Assembly (NCBI RefSeq): GCF_003515705.1
Contig: NZ_QWEH01000005.1
Location: 1 to 64,000, forward strand
Direction: 5' to 3'
Length of the DNA: 64,000 nucleotides
Source: Oceanobacillus profundus
GTDB taxonomy: Bacteria > Bacillota > Bacilli > Bacillales > Amphibacillaceae
Part shown: positions 35,616-44,879 of the stretch, piece after piece
Layout of the letters: each line of letters begins with the position of its first letter
How positions within the stretch are numbered: position 1 is the first letter of the stretch
Made by a program: the position numbers and the translations under genes
The notes under the pieces: generated by a model
Seen by the model: the letters and a program-made list of their open reading frames with translations, nothing else
Database searches by the model: none
Told to the model about the DNA's origin: nothing

Positions 35616-36578
35616 TTAGCTCATCAATGCTGTCATCAATGCTTTTTGTGCATGAAGTCGATTTTCGGCCTGTTGAAAAACAACAGAATGTGCTCCATCA
35701 ATTACTTCTGCAGTTACCTCTTCACCTCGGTGTGCAGGCAAACAATGCATAAATGTAACATCTGCTTTTGCCTTGGCTAGCAAAGCTGCATCTACACGGT
35801 ATGCGTCAAAATCCTTTTCTCTTTTTGATTGCTCAGCCTCCTGCCCCATACTTGCCCATACATCTGTATAGATAACATCAGCATCTTGTACAGCTAAAGC
35901 AGGGTCCACCTCAATGCTAATTTTTGCATTGTGTTCAGCTGCTATTTCCTGTGCTTTTGCGGTTACATCTGGATCAGGCAAATAATCAGCAGGAGCAGCA
36001 ATCACTAGCTCCATCCCCATTTTGGCAGCTCCATGCATAAGGGAATGCGCCATATTATTTCCGTCTCCAATATAAACTACCTTTTTCCCCTCCAGCGTTC
36101 CCTTTACTTCTTTAATCGTTTGCAAATCTGCAAGCACTTGGCAAGGATGATACAAATCTGTCAATCCATTAATAACAGGGATACTAGCAAATGCGGCAAG
36201 CTCCTCTACCACCGCTTGAGAGAATGTCCGAATCATAATTCCATCCAAATAGCCAGACAGTACTTGTGCCGTGTCAGCAATTGTCTCACCTCTGCCAATT
36301 TGTATATCTTTTGAATTTAAGAAAATTCCCATACCACCTAATTGGTAAATACCCGCTTCGAAGGATACACGCGTTCTTGTAGACGACTTTTCAAAAATCA
36401 TCCCTAATGTTTTTCCTTTTAGTGGTTCAAATGAAATGCCTTCCTGCTTCTGCTTTTTAATATAATCCGCTAGTTCTAATAAATAATGAATCTCATCCGT
36501 TGTATAATGAGCAAGTGTTAAAAAATCCCGTCCCTTTAGCTCCTGTTTTATCAAATCCGCTTCTTTAACCATTGTCAT
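35616..36578 (-). CDS. argF: Ornithine carbamoyltransferase
   Basis: ArgF makes citrulline from ornithine and carbamoyl phosphate. The 320-residue enzyme has the carbamoyl-phosphate site SSTRTRVSFE, the ornithine-site motif DVWASMGQE and the catalytic HCLPAHRGEEV. Start choice is uncertain: a GTG at 36590 lies only 2 bp from GAGG and the ATG at 36578 about 14 bp from it. Two AhrC/ArgR-type boxes lie upstream, which supports an anabolic, arginine-repressed enzyme rather than the deiminase-pathway form. No other arg genes are adjacent. Confidence 0.92.
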   Translation of the reverse strand: MTMVKEADLIKQELKGRDFLTLAHYTTDEIHYLLELADYIKKQKQEGISFEPLKGKTLGMIFEKSSTRTRVSFEAGIYQLGGMGIFLNSKDIQIGRGETIADTAQVLSGYLDGIMIRTFSQAVVEELAAFASIPVINGLTDLYHPCQVLADLQTIKEVKGTLEGKKVVYIGDGNNMAHSLMHGAAKMGMELVIAAPADYLPDPDVTAKAQEIAAEHNAKISIEVDPALAVQDADVIYTDVWASMGQEAEQSKREKDFDAYRVDAALLAKAKADVTFMHCLPAHRGEEVTAEVIDGAHSVVFQQAENRLHAQKALMTALMS

Positions 36579-36608
36579 GATAAAACTCACATCCTCTTGT
36601 AATTTGTA

Positions 36609-36646
36609 TATGAATTATTATGCATTATTTAGAATAAATATACAAG
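36609..36646 (-). promoter_or_regulatory. Two ARG boxes (AhrC/ArgR operators)
   Basis: ATGAATTATTATGCATT (36610-36626) and GAATAAATATACAAG (about 36632-36646) both resemble the Bacillus ARG-box consensus CATGAATAAAAATKCAAK and are spaced about two helical turns apart, 20-60 bp upstream of argF. Confidence 0.65.
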
Positions 36647-36774
36647 CGTTTTTATAACTTTTTATATTTTTACTTACAGATTATTATTCCAGCTTACTAT
36701 CGTCAGGACGAGCAGGAACCAACTAATTTCGAGCATTGCCCACCCTTTACCAAGCAACACCCATCCGAAACATC

Positions 36775-36810
36775 AAACACCCGCTTTGCATCAAATCAAA
36801 GCGGGTGTTT
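36775..36810. terminator. Hairpin terminator after the rRNA methyltransferase gene
   Basis: A perfect 14-bp stem AAACACCCGCTTTG/CAAAGCGGGTGTTT (36775-36788, 36797-36810) lies 3 bp beyond the stop at 36813. Its T-tail is built into the stem end. Confidence 0.85.
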
Positions 36811-36812
36811 TG

Positions 36813-38003
36813 CTAACCTAACTTCTGTACGATGATAACCTTCAAGTAATCCCCCTGATTAAAATTACGGTTTACTTGAAAATCAGCCGGCAAGGAGAAT
36901 TCTTCAAGAATTTTATATTTCATTCCATTGAATCCTTTATCAATAAACGCTTTGAACTTCTTCATTCCAAATGATGCATTATTTGTAGATGCTACAATAA
37001 TGCCATTCTTTTCGGTAATCGCTAATGTATCCTGAATCAAGCCCGGATAATCCTTCGCTGTGCTAAACGTATGCTTTTTTGACCGGGCAAAGCTCGGCGG
37101 ATCAAGGACAACGAAATCAAATTTCAATTCTTTTCGTTTCGCGTATTTGAAATAATCGAACACATCCATCACGATAATATCCTGCTGTTCATAATCAATC
37201 CCATTTACAGCAAATTGCTCAATTGTTTTACTTTTACTACGCCCTGCAAGGTCTACACTGGTCGTCTTTGCAGCACCTCCAAGTGCAGCTGCTACGGAAA
37301 AAGCGCCTGTATAAGAAAATGTATTTAAAACATTTTTTCCTTTCGCATAATGATCACGAATTGCTTTTCGAACATCACGTTGGTCAAGAAAAATCCCTAC
37401 CATTGCACCATCATTCAAATGAACCGCATAACTTATGCCATTCTCTTTAACGATAATTGGAAACTCTCCCTGTTCTCCCTTTACAAAGTCATCGTCATCA
37501 AGATATTGTCCTTTTGTGTCAAAGCGCTTTTTTTCATATATCGCTTTATATCCTCCAAGTTCATCAAGCACGCGAATAACTTTGTCTTTAAAGGTGTAAA
37601 TTCCTTTACTATACCAGCTGATTACATAATACCCATCAAAATAGTCAATCGTTAATCCACCAATACCGTCACCTTCACCATTGAAAACACGAAATGCGTT
37701 TGTATTTTCGTCGTTATAGTATGACTGTCTTTTATTGATTGCAGCTAGCATTTTATTCTTAAAGAAGACAGTGTCCACCTTTTCATTTTCATTAAAAGAT
37801 AGCACCCATCCCAGTCCTTTATTTTGCTTGCCATAGTAACCCTTTGCAAGAAATTGTCCATGCTGGTCCACTAAATGAACTATTGTACCTTCCTCAGACA
37901 AAGCTCCTGGATTTGTAATTACTTCTTCCGAAATTAAAGGAAATTTATTTTTGTAGTATTTAGTAAAATCCGGTTTCACTCTTAATTCAACAATAGTAGC
38001 CAT
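36813..38003 (-). CDS. Class I SAM-dependent rRNA methyltransferase, RlmI-like
   Basis: This 396-residue enzyme has an N-terminal PUA domain (about 1-75), an EEHEE-type central domain and a C-terminal Rossmann methyltransferase domain. Motifs include VLNTFSYTGAFSVAAALGGA (SAM binding), VDLAGRSKS, and FVVLDPPSFARSKK as catalytic motif IV. The layout matches RlmI, which makes m5C in 23S rRNA, though no motif VI Cys was confirmed. It is monocistronic. Confidence 0.88.
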   Translation of the reverse strand: MATIVELRVKPDFTKYYKNKFPLISEEVITNPGALSEEGTIVHLVDQHGQFLAKGYYGKQNKGLGWVLSFNENEKVDTVFFKNKMLAAINKRQSYYNDENTNAFRVFNGEGDGIGGLTIDYFDGYYVISWYSKGIYTFKDKVIRVLDELGGYKAIYEKKRFDTKGQYLDDDDFVKGEQGEFPIIVKENGISYAVHLNDGAMVGIFLDQRDVRKAIRDHYAKGKNVLNTFSYTGAFSVAAALGGAAKTTSVDLAGRSKSKTIEQFAVNGIDYEQQDIIVMDVFDYFKYAKRKELKFDFVVLDPPSFARSKKHTFSTAKDYPGLIQDTLAITEKNGIIVASTNNASFGMKKFKAFIDKGFNGMKYKILEEFSLPADFQVNRNFNQGDYLKVIIVQKLG

Positions 38004-38075
38004 ATTTTCATCCTATTCCATTTTTGCTCATTATCGCATGTGACCTCTAATTAGCGCAAGCTGTCGTAATAAAAG

Positions 38076-38360
38076 TTATTGTTTCTCCACTAATTCAAGA
38101 TGAAAATCTCCAACGGCATTCGCTTCATACAAGTTTGTAATGGAAGTAGCGTAATTATGGATAGTAGCTTGTAATTCAAGATTTTCCTCAGGAATCTGCA
38201 AGGTAAAGTCATTCTTATAAAGCAATGTTGTTATATCATGATATTCCTCACTCGACACTTTAAAAGCAAAACTCACTTTTCGATTTCCTTTTGGTAATGT
38301 TTCCATTTGAAATTCCAATCCATCAATTTCATATCCATTTATAATCACTTTTCGTTTCAA
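38076..38360 (-). CDS. DUF3219 (YkvR-like) protein
   Basis: This 94-residue protein resembles B. subtilis YkvR: VSFAFKVSSEEYHDITTLLYKNDFTLQIPE and the C-terminal ITNLYEANAVGDFHLELVE are typical. It is predicted to be cytosolic and beta-rich. Its function is unknown. It lies 72 bp upstream of the methyltransferase gene on the same strand. Confidence 0.8.
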   Translation of the reverse strand: MKRKVIINGYEIDGLEFQMETLPKGNRKVSFAFKVSSEEYHDITTLLYKNDFTLQIPEENLELQATIHNYATSITNLYEANAVGDFHLELVEKQ

Positions 38361-38477
38361 TCACATCACTCCCTTTTATAAAAAGTTTACCAATTTTATC
38401 TCCGATTGTTTACTAAAGTAACTTATTCGTTTAATTTCTGACCTTTAAGGTAATAGTTTAATGAAAGGATGATTTAA

Positions 38478-39839
38478 ATGGAACATTTTGATGCAATTAT
38501 TATCGGCTTTGGAAAAGGTGGTAAAACGTTAGCAGGTTCACTTGCTAAGGCAGGAAAGCGAGTTGCTATGATAGAGCAATCAGCTAAACAATATGGTGGC
38601 ACATGTATTAACATTGCCTGTATCCCAACAAAATCGCTTGCTTTCCAATCCGAACAGCAAGCTAATTCCAGCGAGTCCAAGGAAGCCTATTACAAGGAAT
38701 CGATTCAAGAAAAAGATCAGTTAACTGCTGCTTTAAGAGAGAATAATTTTAAGATGCTTAATGATCAGGAAACCATTACCGTTTATACTGCAAAAGCTAC
38801 GTTTATTGAAGATAAAAAGATCCAACTTAGCTCGGAAACTGAATCCCTTGAGCTAAGTGCGGAAAAGTTCTTCATAAATACCGGTTCATCTCCAATCATT
38901 CCGCCGATTGATGGAATCGATGAAACGGTGAATGTTTATACTTCTACAACTCTCCAAGAGCGCGATGAGCTGCCCGAAAAGCTAATTATCATTGGTGGTG
39001 GGTATATTGGTTTGGAATTCGCTTCGATGTATGCAAACTTTGGCTCAGAGGTTACAGTAATTGACAGCTCCGAGGAATTCTTGTCAAACGATGATCGTGA
39101 CATTGCAAGTGAAGTACAAAAGATATTTGAAGGAAAAGGAATTAAGCTACAATTAGAAAGCAGGGTACAATCGGTTAAGAATATAGATGGTGGTGTTGCT
39201 GTCACTTACCAGAAAGAAGATAAGACTGAGGAATTGACTGGCTCTGCCCTCCTAGTTGCAACCGGCAGAAAACCAAACACGGAAGGTTTAGGACTGGAAA
39301 ACACTTCCATCCAACAGAATGATAAAGGAGCAATTGTTGTAGATGATTACTTGAAGACAGATGCCGATCACATTTGGGCATTAGGGGATGTCAATGGCGG
39401 TCCACAGTTTACTTATATTTCATTAGATGATTTCCGTATCGTTCGTGATCAATTATTTGGTGATGGCAATTACTCGAAAAAGGAACGAAAAAATATACCA
39501 TATTCCGTTTTTATCGAACCTGTCCTATCCCATGTTGGTCTCAATGAAAAGACAGCTAAAGAAGAAGGTATTGACTATAAAGTAGCATCGATTCCAGCAG
39601 CAGGGGTTCCTTATGCCCGTATTATCAAGCAAACAGACGGACTTTTGAAAGCTCTTATTGACCCGGACACAGATGATATTTTAGGATGTACGTTATTTTG
39701 CGCAGGTTCACATGAATTAATCAATACCGTGCGAATTGCAATGGAAGCTAAATTACCATATACACGATTAAAAGATAATATTTTCACACATCCATCCATG
39801 AGTGAGGCATTGAATAACCTATTTTCGAGTTTTGATTAA
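38478..39839 (+). CDS. RclA-like pyridine nucleotide-disulfide oxidoreductase
   Basis: This 453-residue flavoenzyme has the FAD motif IIIGFGKGGKTLA, redox-active Cys43 and Cys48 (GGTCINIACIPTKSL), an NAD(P)H-binding IIGGGYIGLEFASMYA and a C-terminal dimerisation domain. The segment PQFTYISLDDFRIV is characteristic of RclA, which protects against reactive chlorine and, in relatives, reduces hypothiocyanous acid. It could equally be annotated mercuric-reductase-like, but MerA's C-terminal vicinal cysteines are absent. AAAGGATG precedes the ATG. Confidence 0.85.
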   Translation: MEHFDAIIIGFGKGGKTLAGSLAKAGKRVAMIEQSAKQYGGTCINIACIPTKSLAFQSEQQANSSESKEAYYKESIQEKDQLTAALRENNFKMLNDQETITVYTAKATFIEDKKIQLSSETESLELSAEKFFINTGSSPIIPPIDGIDETVNVYTSTTLQERDELPEKLIIIGGGYIGLEFASMYANFGSEVTVIDSSEEFLSNDDRDIASEVQKIFEGKGIKLQLESRVQSVKNIDGGVAVTYQKEDKTEELTGSALLVATGRKPNTEGLGLENTSIQQNDKGAIVVDDYLKTDADHIWALGDVNGGPQFTYISLDDFRIVRDQLFGDGNYSKKERKNIPYSVFIEPVLSHVGLNEKTAKEEGIDYKVASIPAAGVPYARIIKQTDGLLKALIDPDTDDILGCTLFCAGSHELINTVRIAMEAKLPYTRLKDNIFTHPSMSEALNNLFSSFD

Positions 39840-40145
39840 TTATAAATAGGAGGGCTTTTAGAGCCCTTTTATTTTGCAAAAAATAAAGATTTGGGAAGGA
39901 GTTTTTGAAAAGGCAGCAAAGATTTCTATCAAAATATACGATTTTTTATTGTAGCACTAAAATTAAAAACATCTTGCAAACCCACATTGTTAAATTTAAA
40001 GAATCCGTTTTGAAAGGATTGACCAAAACGGATCCACAATTTCATAAAAAATTTGCTCATTTTCTATCTCTGCTGTTCCACAGTCGTGCCCCTTAATGGA
40101 ACATTTATTCAGTATTTGCCTAGAAGATAGTCTGTCTCGATTAAA
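39840..40145 (+). terminator. Terminator of the RclA-like gene and empty spacer
   Basis: A short hairpin GGGCT-TTTA-AGCCC with T-tail lies at 39851-39872 and ends the flavoprotein transcript. The rest of this 306-bp spacer contains AT-rich sequence with only weak ORFs and no usable ribosome binding site. Confidence 0.7.
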
Positions 40146-40856
40146 TTACAAATCAAATGATAAAAACTCAAGTCTTTGTCGTTCATGCTTGTCGAGCATA
40201 ATCTGCTCTGGATTGATACCCTGCTCACGCAATACTTCAATGTTCTGTATGAGGAACTCGTCGCTTCCGACAACATAGAAAAGTCCATCTTTGTCTGCAG
40301 CAAGATTTTTCACTTCTTCATAGTAGTCTTTACGATTATCGACATACTGTGATGTGAACTTCTTATCAGGAGCGGTTTCAAAAATAGTAGTGAATAAGAA
40401 TTTTTTTGAAGAATCGATGTTCAGCGAATGAATTTGATTGACGCCTGCAGCACGTTCGAAATAATCAAGCACAAGCGGTCTGAAAGTTGCCAGACCAACA
40501 CCCGATGACAGCAGATAAACATTTTTGTCTTCTCTTTTAAGTGGTACATTGGAATGTGTTTTAAATATTGCAACTTCATTTCCTACCTCAAGATTGCTTA
40601 AAATCGTTTTAAACTCAGAACATTGCTCTCTGATGCGTGTTGTAATACCGATTGAATCTTCGTGCGGTAAAGTGGAGATTGACATGTGACGAATCAGACT
40701 GCGGTTTGGTTTATCTCCCGCATTAAAACCTTCCAGTGCAAAGTGGGTATGGGAACCTTCTTCCCATGTAAAGTCTTCCGGACAGTCGAGCAAGTACGTT
40801 TTAACCTCAGGCGTTTCTTCAATAATCTTATTTATTTTAGTCCAGTATATTTGCAT
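40146..40856 (-). CDS. FNR-type FAD-binding oxidoreductase
   Basis: This 236-residue protein fits the ferredoxin-NADP reductase superfamily: an N-terminal FAD barrel with the RHMSIS version of the RxYS flavin motif (about residue 61) and a C-terminal nucleotide domain with LLSSGVGLATFRPLV and FYVVGSDEFL. No iron-sulfur or heme domain is attached, so it needs a separate electron acceptor. A Fur-like box overlaps its promoter, which suggests a role under iron limitation, for example reducing a ferric chelate or heme oxygenase partner (inference). Confidence 0.82.
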   Translation of the reverse strand: MQIYWTKINKIIEETPEVKTYLLDCPEDFTWEEGSHTHFALEGFNAGDKPNRSLIRHMSISTLPHEDSIGITTRIREQCSEFKTILSNLEVGNEVAIFKTHSNVPLKREDKNVYLLSSGVGLATFRPLVLDYFERAAGVNQIHSLNIDSSKKFLFTTIFETAPDKKFTSQYVDNRKDYYEEVKNLAADKDGLFYVVGSDEFLIQNIEVLREQGINPEQIMLDKHERQRLEFLSFDL

Positions 40857-40897
40857 TATCTATTCTCCTTACGCTGGTTTTTGGTTCATTACTATCT

Positions 40898-40926
40898 ACT
40901 ATACAACAATTGATAACTATTCTCAA
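40898..40926 (-). promoter_or_regulatory. Promoter with overlapping Fur box
   Basis: On the minus strand TTGAGA (40921-40926) and TATAGT (40898-40903) are separated by 17 bp. The sequence TGATAACTATTCTCA at 40911-40925 matches the Fur 7-1-7 consensus TGATAATNATTATCA at 12 of the 14 defined positions and covers the -35 and spacer, an ideal repressor position. Confidence 0.72.
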
Positions 40927-41133
40927 TTAAACAGATTGATTTCGCAGCGGAAAAGCAGTCGATTCCTAATTCATAATCTGTATGACTTTATTTTAAATTC
41001 ACATTTATTTCTAACTAGATGGCAATAATTTCATTACAGCATCACGGCTATATGGTATGATAATTGTGATAACTCTCGGAATTATTTTCATTGAAATATA
41101 TAAACTTAGGCAGAAGGCGAGTGGAAATCTATA

Positions 41134-42396
41134 TTGAAAAAGAATCCATCATTAATTAAATTCAGTGATACAGATAGTGTGACAATTCCCCATTACTATG
41201 ACTATGCAGTAGCAATCGATAAAGTAAAAGAGCTATTTATTGAAAAACTTGGATTTGACTTAAAGCTTTATGAATCCGAAGAAGGACTTGAAATTGACGA
41301 CACAATTGAGCAAATTCTTTCTCGAAATGAAGCTGATATTGAAATTTTAGCAAGTGTCTACGATGCTGTTGGTACATCAGCCATTACATATAACAATACG
41401 GAAAAATATGTGATTAAAGCCTCTCTAACAAATAATATTTTTTACTTTCCAAACTATGAGGTTGCTATCGTAAAGATACCAATCTATCAAAGTCATATGG
41501 AATATGAAAGGGAATTTACCTTTGCAAGGAACGACGAAGCTTTACTAAGCTTCCTTAACTTCATTACTGAAAAACAAAGGGAATTTATGCTAGACGGTAT
41601 TAATGTGCTCACCGATACAGAGGATGGCTTAGAACGATCACGAGAACAAATTACTTATCAAATTAAACGAGAAGATATACTTTTAGAGGAAGATGTAAAA
41701 ACAGATATTTACCGTTCCATCGATGAATTTTTCTTGAAGAGTGGAGCATTTTTTAAAGCATATAATATTCCTTACAAACGTGGAATTCTATTATATGGTT
41801 CTCCTGGAAATGGAAAAACAACGCTCGTCAAATCCATTGCAGGCAGTGTTGCCGCTCCAGTTGTTTATTGGCAAATCACAGAATATACATCCAGCTACTC
41901 GATTAAGGAAGTTTTCTCTACTGTTACAAAAATGGCACCCATGATTCTTATCATTGAAGATATCGATTCCATGCCTGAAGAAGTTCGTTCTGTATTCTTG
42001 AACACATTAGACGGTGCAACATCTAAGGAAGGTATCTTCTTAATCGGGACAACTAATTACCCTGAAAAAATTGACCCTGCCTTGATTAATCGAGCTGGCC
42101 GCTTTGATCGTGCTTATGAGATCAAACAGCCTGATGAAGCATTACGAAATGAATATCTGCATAAAAAAGGGCTAATACAATTTTTAGATGCAGCTGCACT
42201 TGCTCAATTAGCGAAGCAAACAAAAGGACTGTCCATTGCCCAGCTTAATGAGCTCTATATGTCAGTTGCTCTCCAATGGCATTATGAACAGCAGGTAGAT
42301 GTAGAGAAAATTGTCAAAGACTTACAAGAGAATCAGCGAAGAACGATAAGACAAGACTGGGAAACCGAAGAATATGCAGGGCGGTTAGGGTTTTAA
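41134..42396 (+). CDS. AAA+ ATPase, YjoB/BCS1-like
   Basis: This 420-residue protein has a non-catalytic N-terminal domain (about 1-190) and one AAA+ module: Walker A GSPGNGKTTL, Walker B MILIIEDID, sensor-1 IGTTNYPEKID and arginine finger NRAGRFDRAYE. Length and layout match the B. subtilis YjoB group, proposed to be chaperone-like AAA proteins of the sigma-W regulon. The start is TTG (41134); an upstream AAGGCGAG is the only plausible ribosome binding site, so translation may be modest. It is monocistronic. Confidence 0.85.
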   Translation: MKKNPSLIKFSDTDSVTIPHYYDYAVAIDKVKELFIEKLGFDLKLYESEEGLEIDDTIEQILSRNEADIEILASVYDAVGTSAITYNNTEKYVIKASLTNNIFYFPNYEVAIVKIPIYQSHMEYEREFTFARNDEALLSFLNFITEKQREFMLDGINVLTDTEDGLERSREQITYQIKREDILLEEDVKTDIYRSIDEFFLKSGAFFKAYNIPYKRGILLYGSPGNGKTTLVKSIAGSVAAPVVYWQITEYTSSYSIKEVFSTVTKMAPMILIIEDIDSMPEEVRSVFLNTLDGATSKEGIFLIGTTNYPEKIDPALINRAGRFDRAYEIKQPDEALRNEYLHKKGLIQFLDAAALAQLAKQTKGLSIAQLNELYMSVALQWHYEQQVDVEKIVKDLQENQRRTIRQDWETEEYAGRLGF

Positions 42397-42405
42397 AGTC
42401 GCAAT

Positions 42406-42446
42406 AAAAAAATCTTGCCTCATTTATTTTTGAAGCAAGATTTTTT
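42406..42446. terminator. Bidirectional terminator
   Basis: The stem AAAAAAATCTTGC/GCAAGATTTTTT (42406-42418, 42435-42446) lies between the convergent AAA ATPase and LysE genes and gives T-tails on both strands. Confidence 0.92.
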
Positions 42447-42453
42447 AAATTCC

Positions 42454-43092
42454 CTATAAAAATTGATGAATAAATTCGTAACCAAAATATAAACTGAAGC
42501 CAAACAGTATACATGCAGCAATAATGGAAACACCCTTTAGAATCGTTTGATTCAGAAATCTTCTCGAATAATGAATAATACTCATTAATCCAATATCATG
42601 GACGAGTATACCAAGCAGGATTCCTGCTGCAACAACTACAAAATGTGTTCCTGCTCCATCACTTAAAGAAGATACAAGCAACGGTCCAAATATTCCAATC
42701 CAAAAAACAATATTAGCTGGTGAAATCGCCATGAAAAATCCAGATGTATATGCCTTTGCAATGGATTTTTTTGGAGCTGCCCCACTGAAATCTACTGGTT
42801 TTTTTGAGTCTTTTAAACTCTCAATCCCGATGGCTAATAAAAACACAAAGCCCATAAACCACATTACAGACTCCACGATTGGATACGTTAAAAATTGGGA
42901 AAAACCAAAATAAATAAGAGTGATTAATGTTAAATCGATGGTCATCCCACCTAAACCTACAAACCAACCACTTAAAAATCCATTCCTCAATGCTTGTTGA
43001 ACCATTTGAACTGTCATCGCTCCAGGTGTTAAAGAAAGTGCTAGTCCTAATAGAAAATAAGTTAGAAATGCTGTAATCATACGCTGCTCCAT
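42454..43092 (-). CDS. LysE family translocator
   Basis: This 212-residue membrane protein has about six helices and the LysE/RhtB signature near its N-terminus (LSLTPGAMTVQMVQQALRNGFLSGWFVGLGG), plus a helix with SPANIVFWIG. Members export amino acids or other small metabolites. The substrate is not determinable. It is monocistronic. Confidence 0.9.
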   Translation of the reverse strand: MEQRMITAFLTYFLLGLALSLTPGAMTVQMVQQALRNGFLSGWFVGLGGMTIDLTLITLIYFGFSQFLTYPIVESVMWFMGFVFLLAIGIESLKDSKKPVDFSGAAPKKSIAKAYTSGFFMAISPANIVFWIGIFGPLLVSSLSDGAGTHFVVVAAGILLGILVHDIGLMSIIHYSRRFLNQTILKGVSIIAACILFGFSLYFGYEFIHQFL

Positions 43093-43783
43093 TCTTCAAT
43101 TAATATTTGAATGGAATTATTATAGCGCTAAATGTATTTTTACACAACAAAATGAATTGTTATGCAACGCACAAAAGTGAAAGCTTCTTGTTAGCGACGT
43201 ATGTACTAAGCCATGGGATATAAAGGAAGCAAGGGAATAATTCAAAAATAAAGCAACTTTTTGATGCATTTTTAGCCAAAATATACTTTCGAGAAGTTAA
43301 AATAAGAATTCGGAGAAAATACTACTGGAATTGTACGAGGCTTCTAAAAAGAAACAGAAAAAATTATTATAGAGTTATTAACCAAGTTAAACCTATTCTC
43401 TAACAAAACCAGGAAAGTAAAACATCTTTTTGGCGGAACGCTAAGAAGGATAGGTTTCTGCAATGCTTAAATAAATGAGCCGAAAATAATGATTTTGGAC
43501 TAGCCAACCTCTGGATTAGATTTGAAATAACAATTACGTATAAGGTTAATTCTAAGTAGATTATAGGAATAATTATTTGTTCACATATACTAGAGGATTC
43601 AGCATACGTACAGATAAAATAATAGCTTTTATTTTTCATATCTCTTTCTCTAAGGATTATTATTAGATACTTTTGGTATTCGATTTAATTATACAGCGAA
43701 GAATAATTTTATTTTGAAAATTACTAGTATTTTGCACCCTATTCCTTTTATACTTAATATAATTAAAATTAGGAGGGATCTAT
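43093..43783. other. Long gene-free AT-rich region
   Basis: About 690 bp with no ORF that has both length and a ribosome binding site. It presumably carries the promoters of the LysE gene and of the ECF sigma gene. TATAAT occurs at 43758-43763 before the sigma gene, but no matching -35 is clear. No strong hairpin, repeat or recognisable gene remnant was seen. Confidence 0.5.
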
Positions 43784-44740
43784 ATGAAGGAACAAGATAA
43801 AGTGCAAACTATAGTAGAACATACAAGAACTTTACATAATGATTTTAATGAGATACTTAAACCTTATCGAATAGATTTATGGAGGTACTGCAAATATCTT
43901 ACCAGGTCTGCTTGGGACGGTGAAGATCTCTTTCAAGATACATTGATAAAAGCATTTGCCTCATTAAGTCAACGTTGGAGTACTATCAATCCAAAAGCCT
44001 TTTTATTTAGAATTGCAACCAACACCTGGATTGATAATACCAGAAAAAGCAAAGTATTCCTTGAAGACCTTTTTGATTACCAAGGAATAGTTTCTGATGA
44101 AAAAGAAGAATCCAAATTCCTTATTAGAGAAGCTTTGGAAATATTAATACAACACCTCCCACCAAATCAAGTAGCTATTTTTCTATTGATGGACGTATTT
44201 AACTTTAAAGCTACTGAAGTAGCAGGCATGATAAATATTTCTGAGAATGGCATCTATTCATCCATCCATAGATCAAGGAAAAAATTAAAAGAAATAAAAA
44301 AGTTAGAAGACAAGGGGGAGTCTCAGCCACGCAATGTTGAAAACATAGATCCCATCATAGATAAATACTTAAATGCATTTAATGATGGGAATGTGGAAGG
44401 TATATTAAATCTAATGAGTAGTCAAATTTTCAATGATGCTTCCCCTGGTTTCCAAGAATATAATAAAGACGAAGTGAAGAATGGGTCATTGCGTTTTGGT
44501 CTCCCAGGTCACTACGGAAAGAGAATTTGGTTATGGGGAAAAGAAGTTAATATTGTTTTGGCACGTAAAGATAAAGGATACGAGCTCCATGATATTAACT
44601 ACCAGGAAATATATGAGGATAAAATTGTAGTGCACAAGAGTTATTTCTTTTGCAGAGAATTGCTAACAGAAGCAAGCAAGGTGTTAAATATTCCTATACA
44701 ATTAGATAAACCTCCTTTGGACTGGTATGAAATCGAGTAG
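43784..44740 (+). CDS. ECF sigma factor with C-terminal NTF2/SnoaL-like domain
   Basis: This 318-residue protein joins sigma region 2 (LWRYCKYLTRSAWDGEDLFQDTLIKAF, FLFRIATNTWIDNTRK) and region 4 (LPPNQVAIFLLMDVFNFKATEVAGMI) to a C-terminal domain of about 130 residues beginning YLNAFNDGNVEGILNLM, which resembles the SnoaL/NTF2 fold. Such tails act as built-in anti-sigma or ligand-sensing modules in several ECF groups. AGGAGGG precedes the ATG. It is monocistronic and lies just outside the biosynthetic operon, which converges on it. Confidence 0.88.
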   Translation: MKEQDKVQTIVEHTRTLHNDFNEILKPYRIDLWRYCKYLTRSAWDGEDLFQDTLIKAFASLSQRWSTINPKAFLFRIATNTWIDNTRKSKVFLEDLFDYQGIVSDEKEESKFLIREALEILIQHLPPNQVAIFLLMDVFNFKATEVAGMINISENGIYSSIHRSRKKLKEIKKLEDKGESQPRNVENIDPIIDKYLNAFNDGNVEGILNLMSSQIFNDASPGFQEYNKDEVKNGSLRFGLPGHYGKRIWLWGKEVNIVLARKDKGYELHDINYQEIYEDKIVVHKSYFFCRELLTEASKVLNIPIQLDKPPLDWYEIE

Positions 44741-44792
44741 AAGGGAAAATTAAATAACCTTCAGATCCTAGTCCCATGCCTAGCACACATTT

Positions 44793-44824
44793 AAAAAGGA
44801 TGCCAAAGCGGCATCCTTTTTTGT
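44793..44824. terminator. Bidirectional terminator between sigma gene and biosynthetic operon
   Basis: The stem AAAAGGATGCC/GGCATCCTTTT (about 44794-44804, 44810-44820) is followed by more T residues. It probably serves both the sigma gene and the convergent 11-gene operon. Confidence 0.9.
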
Positions 44825-44879
44825 AACATTATCTTTATTGTTTAATAAGTATATTAATTAGCGAGGTAAATACTATCGA

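Noticed and set aside
38478-39839. Mercuric reductase
   Set aside because: There is no N-terminal heavy-metal domain and no C-terminal vicinal cysteines, and the family segment fits RclA better.
39905-40096. 63-residue ORF after the RclA-like gene
   Set aside because: It starts directly after a terminator, has no recognisable homology, and its composition looks random; the AAGGAG near it is badly spaced.
43400-43639. 79-residue minus-strand ORF in the 690-bp spacer
   Set aside because: It has no ribosome binding site and no recognisable family; its Ser/Ile-rich composition is typical of AT-rich noncoding DNA.
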